DNA of 11,809 bases from CAUPWF01 sp964369775 (GTDB lineage: Bacteria; Bacillota; Clostridia; Lachnospirales; Lachnospiraceae): NCBI GenBank assembly GCA_964369775.1, contig CAYJHQ010000051.1, forward strand, positions 1-11,809. The letters run 5' to 3'. The position numbers and the translations under genes are program-made. Numbering within the stretch: the first letter of the stretch is position 1; each line of letters begins with the position of its first letter. Shown piece after piece: positions 1-4,791 of the stretch. The notes beneath the pieces were generated by a model that had not been told where the DNA came from, did no database searches, and saw only the letters and a program-made list of their open reading frames with translations.

Positions 1-84
1 TCTCCTTGTGGACGATCTCCGTATGGTCTTCTTTCCCCTTGTGGGCGGTCTCCATATGGTCTTCTTTCTCCTTGTGGACGGTCC
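1..84 (-). repeat. 33-bp in-frame tandem repeat in infB linker
   Basis: Two full 33-bp units (1-33 and 34-66) and a partial third (67-84) differ at only a few bases. They encode an 11-residue period of the type GERRPYGDRPQ in the disordered IF-2 linker. The array continues past the left edge, so copy number is unknown. It is coding and contiguous, without spacers. Confidence 0.85.
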
Positions 85-428
85 CCTTGTGGTCTGTTTT
101 GATTATTTCTATTTTGACCATCTCTTGGTCCGTTATTCTTTGAGTTTTGTGGGTTAAACACGCGCACTACTCTTTTTTTCTTTTGATCATCATCATCGTT
201 TTGGATTACTTTCTTATCGTCTATTTTAGACACCTCAACTTTCTTTTGTTCCACTTTCTTATTCTCAGGACCACCTGAAAAATGGTTCTTTACCATTTTC
301 ACTTGATCATCTTCTAATGAACTCATATGGCTTTTTGCTTCGATCCCCTTCGTTTTTAATAACTCTAAGACCTCTTTATTTGATTTGCTTATCTCTTTTG
401 CAATTTCATGTATTCGTAATTTTGACAT
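1..428 (-). CDS. infB: Translation initiation factor IF-2, N-terminal part (cut by window edge)
   Basis: IF-2 is the GTPase that brings initiator fMet-tRNA to the 30S subunit. Only the first 142 codons are here; the GTPase domains lie beyond the left edge. Visible are the IF2_N domain (about residues 1-50, starting MSKLRIHEIAKEI, including LLKTKGIEAKSHMSSLE), a basic/acidic stretch (KKVEQKKVEV, then four Asp at about 80-83), and a disordered Gly/Arg/Pro/Gln-rich linker with repeats of the type GERRPYGDRPQ. The ATG at 428-426 has GGAGG at 436-440, a good spacing. It lies 46 nt after rplGA, as the last visible gene of the rimP-nusA operon. The assignment rests on the IF2_N sequence plus operon position and is very secure. 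The low-complexity linker length is variable in the family. Confidence 0.96.
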   Translation of the reverse strand, partial: MSKLRIHEIAKEISKSNKEVLELLKTKGIEAKSHMSSLEDDQVKMVKNHFSGGPENKKVEQKKVEVSKIDDKKVIQNDDDDQKKKRVVRVFNPQNSKNNGPRDGQNRNNQNRPQGDRPQGERRPYGDRPQGERRPYGDRPQG

Positions 429-474
429 TTACTGTCCTCCCTGTGCAATGTTCTATTGGTAATAAGTGAACTTA

Positions 475-795
475 CTATTCACTTTGATTCTCAAAACCTA
501 AATGATTGCGAACTCCATTGGCAAAACCGCCATCTAGTACAGCTAGAGTTGCTCGGAATTCCTTCCCTATCGTATGGCCAAGAATTTCTCGCGTTCCGTA
601 ATATGTATACGGCACTTGGTAAAATTCGCACATGTTACTAAATTTCTTCTTCGTGTTATTGGATGCATCTTCTGCAATTATTACAAAATGTGCCGACCCA
701 CACTTCACTTCATTCTCGGTTGCATACTCTCCGCTTGCAATCTTACCCGCTTTCATTGCAATACCAAGCAAGGATAACAATTTATTGTTGGTCAA
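475..795 (-). CDS. rplGA: L7Ae/L30e-family ribosomal protein YlxQ (RplGA)
   Basis: This 106-residue protein has the single-domain L7Ae fold, which binds kink-turn RNA; YlxQ-type members bind K-turns but have no essential known role. The sequence shows the family pattern: an N-terminal KLLSLLGIAMKAGKIASGE, then VIIAEDASNNTKKKF (about residues 38-52), and the C-terminal hydrophobic LAVLDGGFANGV. The start is a TTG (795-793) inside the last codons of rnpM, with AGGAG about 10 nt upstream. The N-terminus from this TTG (MTNNKLLSLLGIA) fits the family, and no closer ATG is available. The 14-nt overlap with rnpM suggests translational coupling. Its place between rnpM and infB is the standard Firmicutes order, which supports the call strongly. 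Confidence 0.92.
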   Translation of the reverse strand: MTNNKLLSLLGIAMKAGKIASGEYATENEVKCGSAHFVIIAEDASNNTKKKFSNMCEFYQVPYTYYGTREILGHTIGKEFRATLAVLDGGFANGVRNHLGFENQSE

Positions 796-1060
796 TATGT
801 TCCATCTCCTTTTTCAGTTGCTCATATACTTCAGCTGGTATACTCATTTTAAATGAACGTTCCAATCCTTTTGTCTTTATCGCTTGCTCTAGACATTCTT
901 TGGTTCCACATACATATGCGCCTCGTCCATTTTTCTTTCCGGTACTATCGAGTAAGAATTCTTCCTCTTGTGTTCTAATTACACGAATCATGTCTTTCTT
1001 ATTCTTCATTTCTTGACAGCCTACGCATTTTCTCATTGGTACTTTTTTATTCTTCAACAT
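782..1060 (-). CDS. rnpM: RNase P modulator RnpM (YlxR)
   Basis: This is a small YlxR-fold nucleic-acid-binding protein; the family has been described as a modulator of RNase P. The start chosen here gives 92 residues. Family signatures are visible: the N-terminal VPMRKCVGCQ with C12 and C15, the block DSTGKKNGRGAYVC at 38-51, and a second Cys pair C51/C56 in CGTKEC. A longer reading from ATG 1075-1073 is possible, but the internal ATG at 1060-1058 has GAGGAA at 1068-1073 with 7-nt spacing, while the upstream ATG has no such site. The chosen start also begins MLKNKKVPMRKC, as is typical. It overlaps the end of nusA by 14 nt, the same overlap as at its own 3' end with rplGA, pointing to coupled translation. 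Confidence 0.92.
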   Translation of the reverse strand: MLKNKKVPMRKCVGCQEMKNKKDMIRVIRTQEEEFLLDSTGKKNGRGAYVCGTKECLEQAIKTKGLERSFKMSIPAEVYEQLKKEMEHIDQQ

Positions 1061-2234
1061 CCGTAAATTCCTCATCGAATATTACATCTTCAAATTCGTC
1101 TTGGTACTCTTCTTCTGTTTGCTCATCTTCAATATATTCTGCTTCCTCTTGTTCCATTAACTCTAGATAGTTCTCTGGAAGCTCACCTAATTCAATCGCT
1201 TGCGTTTCGCTCTTGATATCAATCTTATATCCTGTCAATCTTGCCGCAAGTCTTGCATTTTGCCCTTCTTTACCAATCGCTAATGAAAGTTGATAATCTG
1301 GAACAATTACACTGGCAGTCTTTTCATCTGGATCTGCTAATACCGAGATAACTTTTGCTGGACTTAATGAATTCTCTATTAAGATAGCTGGATTATCGCT
1401 CCAATTAATGATATCGATTTTTTCTCCTCTTAACTCATTTACAATCGCGTTAACACGAACACCGTTCATACCTACGCATGCTCCTACTGGATCTACGTCT
1501 TCATCATTTGACCACACTGCAATCTTTGTTCTTGATCCTGCTTCTCTTGAAATACTCTTAATCTCTACGATTCCATCTTTTACTTCTGTAACCTCTGCTT
1601 CAAATAATCTCTTTACTAACTCAGGATGTGTTCTTGAAACTAAAATCTTAGGTCCTTTTGTTGTGTTCTTTACCTCTACAACATAAAGCTTAACACGTTC
1701 TGTTGGTTTAAAGTGCTCATTTTTAACTTGTTCATTTTCTGTAAGAACTGCATCTGCTTTTCCTAAATCAATACTGATATTTCTTCCCATGTATCTTTGT
1801 ACGATTCCTGTTACAATATCTTTTTCTTTTTCAAAATATTGGTCATACACTACTTTTCGCTCTTCTTCACGAATCTTTTGCAAGATTAAGTTCTTCGCGT
1901 TTTGTGTTGCGATTCGACCAAACTCTTTAGATTCTACTGGAATACGAACAATATCACCAATATCATAAATCGAATCAATCATCTTAGCTTTTGCTAGGCT
2001 AATCTCTAACACATCATCTTCTACTTCTTCTACAACTTCCTTCTCTGCATACACTTCATATGCACAAGTGCTGTAATCCATCTCAATCTTGATGTTATCT
2101 GCTTTTCCAAAGTGATTCTTACATGCGTTGATCAATGAATTCTCAATCGCCTCTAACATCGTCTCTTTACTAATGTCTTTTTCTTTTTCTAATATTGTTA
2201 ATGCTTCTAGCAACTCTGTATTTGCCTTTCCCAT
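1047..2234 (-). CDS. nusA: Transcription termination/antitermination factor NusA
   Basis: NusA binds RNA polymerase and nascent RNA and tunes pausing, intrinsic termination and antitermination. The 395 residues show the usual order: an RNAP-binding N-terminal domain (1-125), an S1 domain (about 135-201, GIVQRYMGRNISIDLGKADAV region), KH1 with the loop GACVGMNG (251-258), KH2 with GKEGQNARLAARL (321-333), and a strongly acidic C-terminal tail (about 358-395, rich in Glu/Asp). It lacks the two C-terminal acidic repeat domains of E. coli NusA, which is normal for Firmicutes. The ATG is preceded by AGAGGAGGAA with ideal spacing. It lies 33 nt after rimP and overlaps rnpM by 14 nt. In B. subtilis this operon is subject to NusA feedback through its leader; a candidate leader hairpin is annotated separately. 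Confidence 0.97.
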   Translation of the reverse strand: MGKANTELLEALTILEKEKDISKETMLEAIENSLINACKNHFGKADNIKIEMDYSTCAYEVYAEKEVVEEVEDDVLEISLAKAKMIDSIYDIGDIVRIPVESKEFGRIATQNAKNLILQKIREEERKVVYDQYFEKEKDIVTGIVQRYMGRNISIDLGKADAVLTENEQVKNEHFKPTERVKLYVVEVKNTTKGPKILVSRTHPELVKRLFEAEVTEVKDGIVEIKSISREAGSRTKIAVWSNDEDVDPVGACVGMNGVRVNAIVNELRGEKIDIINWSDNPAILIENSLSPAKVISVLADPDEKTASVIVPDYQLSLAIGKEGQNARLAARLTGYKIDIKSETQAIELGELPENYLELMEQEEAEYIEDEQTEEEYQDEFEDVIFDEEFTDVEE

Positions 2235-2267
2235 TTTAAATTCCTCCTCTAAAATATAATCTGTATA

Positions 2268-2732
2268 CTACCATTCAAAATATTCGCGAATTAATGCAAC
2301 CTCGCTCTTTTGAAATTCTCTTTCGCTATTTTTTTCTTCTATCTTAATTATGTCGTTATCATAGGACTTTAGTGTTCCTACAAACTCTTTTTGCTTATCA
2401 ATTGCTCTGTAGGTCCTAACCTCTACTTGTTTTTCAAGATTTCGGATAAAGTCTTTTTCCTTTTTAATCGGTCTACCAAGACCTGGAGAACTCACCTCAA
2501 AAATATAAGCATCTTCGATGTAGTCTTCTTCGTCAAGTAACATAGAAAACGCTCTGCTTACAACTTCGCAATCATCTACTGCAATACCTCCTGGCTTATC
2601 AATGTAAGCCCTTAAATACCAAGTTCCGCCTTCTTTGATATATTCAACATCAACAAGATCAAAACCGTGCTCTTCTACAATTGGAAGTAGTAATTCTTCC
2701 GTTTTTCGTTCATAACTTTCTTTTTTTGACAA
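2268..2732 (-). CDS. rimP: Ribosome maturation factor RimP
   Basis: RimP assists late assembly of the 30S subunit. The 154-residue product matches family length. It shows the N-terminal alpha/beta domain (VEEHGFDLVDVEYIKEGG, about 19-36; YLRAYIDKPGGI, 39-50), the signature EVSSPGLGRPIKKEKDF (79-95), and a C-terminal SH3-like domain (about 96-154). Translation appears to start at TTG (2732-2730), giving MSKKESYERKTEELL, a typical RimP N-terminus. AAAGGA lies about 10 nt upstream. An out-of-frame ATG at 2742-2740 overlaps the ribosome binding site and would encode only about 10 codons. It is the first gene of the operon, preceded by a good promoter and a GNRA-capped hairpin. Confidence 0.95.
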   Translation of the reverse strand: MSKKESYERKTEELLLPIVEEHGFDLVDVEYIKEGGTWYLRAYIDKPGGIAVDDCEVVSRAFSMLLDEEDYIEDAYIFEVSSPGLGRPIKKEKDFIRNLEKQVEVRTYRAIDKQKEFVGTLKSYDNDIIKIEEKNSEREFQKSEVALIREYFEW

Positions 2733-2765
2733 CGTTAGACATCCTTTCTCTAGATACCAACAAAT

Positions 2766-2789
2766 AAGAGTGAACTTGCGTTCACTCTT
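2766..2789 (-). promoter_or_regulatory. rimP leader hairpin, possible NusA-dependent attenuator
   Basis: In the RNA sense the sequence is a perfect 10-bp stem AAGAGTGAAC / GTTCACTCTT closed by a GCAA (GNRA) tetraloop, followed by a broken U-rich stretch (ATTTGTTGG). It lies in the 5' leader, between the promoter -10 (2816-2821) and the rimP start. B. subtilis NusA is known to autoregulate through a NusA-dependent terminator upstream of rimP. A hairpin with a weak U-tract in the same place fits that scheme, but function here is inferred. It could also be a simple stabilising leader stem. Confidence 0.6.
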
Positions 2790-2815
2790 TTCCGTCGGTC
2801 TGTATTCTTTTATCT

Positions 2816-2844
2816 ATAATAGCACATCTTTGTATAGAAAGCAA
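2816..2844 (-). promoter_or_regulatory. Sigma-A promoter of the rimP-nusA operon
   Basis: On the minus strand the -35 is TTGCTT (2839-2844), the spacer is exactly 17 bp, and the -10 is TATTAT (2816-2821). The expected start is near 2809, giving a leader of about 77 nt to the rimP TTG. An 8-bp inverted repeat (2818-2825 and 2845-2852) brackets the -35 and overlaps the -10. Confidence 0.8.
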
Positions 2845-2903
2845 GTGCTATTGCTATTGTTTTTATATCATTTGAATTTCTTCAATGTATCAAGTTAAGA
2901 TTG

Positions 2904-3104
2904 CTATTCAAGACACTTTCTCGCCTCTTCATCGCTTAAATCCATTTGGTTCATTAACTGCGCTACAATCTCTTCATCTGACTGATTCATCAATTTCAAT
3001 GTATTGATAATCCCCTCTAACTTTCCTTCTGCTTTTCCTTCTGCTTTACTTTCTTCTTTTTCTTGCGCTATGTGTTTCGCAGCATCGTATTCAAAAATAC
3101 TCAT
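2904..3104 (-). CDS. Possible intragenic small protein, RpnS-like C-terminal domain
   Basis: Codon 220 of the nuclease gene is an ATG (3104-3102) with GGAGGTGG (3110-3117) in front of it; the GGAGG core is 8 nt from the ATG. This is a stronger site than that of the nuclease itself. Translation here would give 66 residues in the same frame, beginning MSIFEYDAAKH and containing the EG-rich linker and a helical tail (NTLKLMNQSDEEIVAQLMNQMDLSDEEA). For E. coli rpn genes, short C-terminal proteins from internal starts have been reported to inhibit the full-length nuclease. The arrangement seen here is the same in kind, but expression and antitoxin activity are inference. The GGAGG falls in the codons for a common AEVV segment, so it may partly reflect protein conservation. 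Confidence 0.55.
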   Translation of the reverse strand: MSIFEYDAAKHIAQEKEESKAEGKAEGKLEGIINTLKLMNQSDEEIVAQLMNQMDLSDEEARKCLE

Positions 3105-3761
3105 ACTCACCACCTCCGCTCTATGTGTTCTAAAAAATTCAGCCAACATATTTTTTTCTATACAAATATCAACTGCTTGTTCAATCGCTTCTTGAATTGA
3201 TCGATTTAGTGACTCTTCTTTTACTTTCTGAACAAAAAATGCATATCCTTCTAAAGCCTTACACTGTTTCATAAGCTGTAAGTTATGCCCTTTATTAATA
3301 TTCAAAACCACAACCATTAATTCTAGATTCACCTTCTCTTCGATTATTGTATATGCATCAGATAATCGATGAATACTACGGTCTGGTATATCTTTTTCTC
3401 CATTAAAGAAAACCACAAAATGTGGACTAGGAAGTGGAATCGTTTTACTACTATATAGATTATCATTGACTGTTATTTTAGAGAATAGATTAGACACATA
3501 AAACAAATAACGTAAAGGCATATTACCACTCCAAGTTGATTGATGTTCATAAAGCGCTAATCTACCATCGATAATAAATGAAATATCGTTTTTATACGAT
3601 AAAAAAATAACATCTTCTAGCGTGTTAACAACCAAATTATCTATATCAGTGTATGAAGTTTCTCTGATTGCATTGTACAAAGAGAGTAATTCTTTTTTCT
3701 CTGAAAAGAGCATGCGAAAAAGTCCATCTTTGTGTTTCCCGTTGATTGGTTTTTGTATCAT
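2904..3761 (-). CDS. Rpn-family recombination-promoting nuclease (PD-(D/E)XK)
   Basis: The 285-residue protein belongs to the Rpn / PD-(D/E)XK transposase-like group (older names: YhgA-like transposase, conserved hypothetical 1784). E. coli members are DNA endonucleases that promote RecA-independent recombination, and some act in phage defence. Seen here: N-terminal KHKDGLFRMLFSEKKELLSLYNAI (about 9-32), then the nuclease core with D65 in FIIDGRLALYEHQST and the E72-x-Q74 pair, a hydrophobic beta strand LMVVVLNIN, and a charged C-terminus with KAEGKAEGKLEG (about 239-250). The ATG is well placed: AAGGAGAA ends 6 nt upstream. It has its own promoter and a roughly 160-nt structured leader. It is a single-gene unit inserted between core operons. 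An internal start near codon 220 is annotated separately. The catalytic residues look intact, so it is probably functional. Confidence 0.9.
   Translation of the reverse strand: MIQKPINGKHKDGLFRMLFSEKKELLSLYNAIRETSYTDIDNLVVNTLEDVIFLSYKNDISFIIDGRLALYEHQSTWSGNMPLRYLFYVSNLFSKITVNDNLYSSKTIPLPSPHFVVFFNGEKDIPDRSIHRLSDAYTIIEEKVNLELMVVVLNINKGHNLQLMKQCKALEGYAFFVQKVKEESLNRSIQEAIEQAVDICIEKNMLAEFFRTHRAEVVSMSIFEYDAAKHIAQEKEESKAEGKAEGKLEGIINTLKLMNQSDEEIVAQLMNQMDLSDEEARKCLE
3024..3047 (-). repeat. 12-bp direct repeat encoding KAEG motif
   Basis: Two perfect adjacent copies of a 12-bp unit (3024-3035, 3036-3047) encode KAEG repeats in the C-terminal linker of the Rpn protein, with a diverged third unit (KLEG) next to them. 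Such EG repeats vary in number among Rpn homologues; slippage here would change linker length by four residues without shifting frame. Confidence 0.75.
3110..3117 (-). promoter_or_regulatory. Internal ribosome binding site in rpn gene
   Basis: GGAGGTGG on the minus strand, close to the full anti-16S complement, lies just upstream of the in-frame ATG at 3104. It is the basis for proposing a separately translated C-terminal protein. Confidence 0.6.
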
Positions 3762-3767
3762 ATCTTA

Positions 3768-3820
3768 TTCTCCTTATTCTTTTGTAGTTGCAACGGAGAA
3801 CAAATTTTACTTCTCCTTGC
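3768..3820 (-). promoter_or_regulatory. Structured 5' leader of the Rpn gene with hairpin and alternative SD pairing
   Basis: In the RNA sense GCAAGGAGAA (3811-3820) pairs with TTCTCC-G-TTGC (3790-3800), a 10-bp stem with one bulged G and a 10-nt loop. The same TTCTCC (3795-3800) can instead pair with GGAGAA of the real Shine-Dalgarno sequence (3768-3773), because both flanking segments read AAGGAGAA. The two pairings exclude each other, so the leader could hide or expose the nuclease ribosome binding site. There is no U-tract after the hairpin, so it is not a terminator. The pairing is seen in the sequence; a regulatory effect is inferred. Confidence 0.5.
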
Positions 3821-3927
3821 CTTGACCAATGGATAACTAAAGCAGGGAAGAGTTTTTTGATTTATAAGAAGTCCGTGGACTAAGATGCGAAAACCGCTAG
3901 AAAAATAGACTCATTTGCTTTGTAAAA

Positions 3928-3956
3928 AGTATAGCATATTCCTAGTTAAATAACAA
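3928..3956 (-). promoter_or_regulatory. Sigma-A promoter of the Rpn gene
   Basis: On the minus strand the -35 is TTGTTA (3951-3956), the spacer is 17 bp, and the -10 is TATACT (3928-3933). Transcription would start near 3921, leaving about 160 nt of leader before the ATG. The -35 lies in the loop of an inverted repeat annotated separately. Confidence 0.75.
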
Positions 3957-3979
3957 CAGATACTAGGAAATTCATGCTA
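3932..3979. repeat. 14-bp imperfect inverted repeat around the Rpn promoter -35
   Basis: Inner arms TTCCTAGT / ACTAGGAA (3939-3946, 3962-3969) and outer arms TAGCAT / ATGCTA (3932-3937, 3974-3979) form a nested inverted repeat with a small asymmetry. The outer arm overlaps the -10 by two bases. It could be an operator; in the RNA sense it could also act as a weak stem for transcripts coming from upstream, since TTTTT follows shortly after. Confidence 0.55.
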
Positions 3980-4168
3980 CCTCATCATACAAAGTAGGAT
4001 TTTTAATTTTAGCAAAGGCAGAGGTCGGATTTTTCATTCCTATTTAAAATTCCTAATAATACTGGTAATGCAAAAAGAGACTTCGAGTGCCAACTCTGCT
4101 AGTATTTTAGCTAATTGACCCAAAACCTCTCGGTAATGAGTTACCATAAACACATGTGCTACTAGCGT
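3980..4168. other. AT-rich intergenic stretch, no gene seen
   Basis: No coding region with a ribosome binding site was found on either strand. On the minus strand there are two AAAAATCC direct repeats and a weak, bulged hairpin (4076-4097, AGAG-ACT / AGT-CTCT) followed by TTTTT, which could be a poor terminator for the immunity-gene remnant upstream. Otherwise it looks like decayed sequence. Confidence 0.5.
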
Positions 4169-4397
4169 TTATATTTCCTCACTTATTAACTTCATCAAAA
4201 ATTCTCCAAAATCATCTGCTATTTTTCTTTCTACAACATAGTTTAAACCATTATAATACGCACTGATTACGCAAGGTTCCCTCTCAATATTTAATTTACC
4301 ATAATTTAAATATGCCATATAACCATCATCTAAAAAATATATTGGTAACCATTTCTTCAATGATTTGCATCGCATTCAAATAGCTATTATAACTCAT
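4169..4397 (-). pseudogene. SUKH (SMI1/KNR4) immunity-protein remnant, C-terminal part, frameshifted
   Basis: The stretch WLPIYFLDDGYMAYLNYGKL through IADDFGEFLMKLISEEI matches the C-terminal half of SMI1/KNR4 (SUKH) proteins, which commonly serve as immunity proteins against secreted polymorphic toxins. Only about 60 of the usual 130-200 residues are present. The open frame's own first ATG (4375) has no ribosome binding site. A better start is ATG 4397 (GGAG upstream), whose frame reads MSYNSYLNAMQIIEE and then breaks at GAAGAAATGG (about 4351-4358). Removing one A there joins IIEE directly to WLPIYF, so a +1 frameshift is likely. The missing N-terminal domain shows it was already truncated. 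Family call is fairly confident; a functional product is unlikely. Confidence 0.6.
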
Positions 4398-4427
4398 TTT
4401 TATTTTTCTCCATTATCTTTGCTTCCA

Positions 4428-4547
4428 TTATACCTTAAATCCAAAGGTTGCCTGAATTAATACTACAACCACAGAAATTACAACCATAAGCATATCATCT
4501 GTAAATGGCTTAAAATACCAGCTCCATTTTTCTGTGTGATCAACCAC
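4428..4547 (-). other. Unassigned 39-codon ORF with one membrane-like segment
   Basis: Starting at GTG (4547-4545) right after a TGA in the same frame, this frame reads VVDHTEKWSWYFKPFTDDML followed by a hydrophobic run VVISVVVVLIQATFGF and a TAA at 4430-4428. The aromatic-rich start and a single membrane-spanning stretch look like real protein sequence rather than noise. There is no good ribosome binding site (only AATGAAG upstream), so it may be the tail of a decayed membrane protein, or a very small membrane peptide. I do not recognise the family. It lies between two other gene remnants, which favours decay. Confidence 0.3.
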
Positions 4548-4583
4548 TCAAAAATCACAACTTCATTAGTAGTTATGTTTTGC

Positions 4584-4612
4584 GTATAGCAATGGGTAAG
4601 GTAGTGCTATAC
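4584..4612. repeat. 8-bp inverted repeat GTATAGCA / TGCTATAC
   Basis: Perfect 8-bp arms (4584-4591, 4605-4612) with a 13-nt loop lie just after the stop of the ORF fragment at 4625 (minus-strand sense). No U-tract follows on either strand, so it is not a standard terminator. The same octamer GTATAGCA occurs again at 3929-3936 beside the Rpn promoter. Confidence 0.45.
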
Positions 4613-4624
4613 AAGTGTTGCTCA

Positions 4625-4791
4625 TTAGTTTTGGTAATATTTCAAAATATCTCGCCAGATTTTCCAAACATTATCCCCATAATTGCTTATATCAATATTT
4701 TTTAAATCAAACTTTAGAATTGTTCCAATTGTATCGTCAAAATTAAGTAAACCACACTCAATTAGTTGTAATATTTCCGCTCTCGACCTTA
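4625..4791 (-). pseudogene. Unidentified 3' gene fragment fused to the C_GCAxxG gene
   Basis: This frame carries about 55 residues, LRSRAEILQLIECGLLNFDD through DNVWKIWRDILKYYQN, ending in TAA. Its composition (alternating hydrophobic and acidic residues, WxxWRDIL tail) looks like a genuine C-terminal domain and resembles the style of small immunity proteins, but I cannot name the family. It is not the expected tail of the C_GCAxxG protein: that family ends with a second Cys pair, absent here. The frame extends upstream to 4816, but there it only shadows the C_GCAxxG reading frame and the ATG at 4816 has no ribosome binding site. The likeliest explanation is the leftover 3' end of a gene joined by deletion to the redox-protein gene. 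Confidence 0.5.

Noticed and set aside
1..84. Repeats at the left edge as a possible CRISPR array
   Set aside because: The 33-bp units are directly adjacent without spacers and stay in the infB reading frame; they are a protein-coding tandem repeat.
782..1075. Longer rnpM (97 residues) from the ATG at 1075
   Set aside because: No suitable site upstream; the ATG at 1060 has GAGGAA at proper distance and gives the usual N-terminus.
456..1686. Several plus-strand open frames of 60-120 codons
   Set aside because: They lie opposite nusA, rnpM, rplGA and similar genes, lack ribosome binding sites, and have compositions expected from antisense reading. The same holds for plus-strand frames across the rest of the window.
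2818..2852. Inverted repeat as terminator of the Rpn gene
   Set aside because: No U-tract follows on the minus strand, and the downstream arm coincides with the rimP promoter. The weaker TTGAA-GAAA-TTCAA hairpin near 2876-2889 also lacks a U-tract.
3790..3820. Leader hairpin as an intrinsic terminator or known riboswitch
   Set aside because: No U-tract on either strand, and I recognise no riboswitch core in the leader.
4169..4375. 68-residue frame as an intact small gene
   Set aside because: Its ATG has no ribosome binding site, the family's N-terminal part is missing, and a one-base change joins it to an upstream frame with better start signals; treated as a pseudogene.
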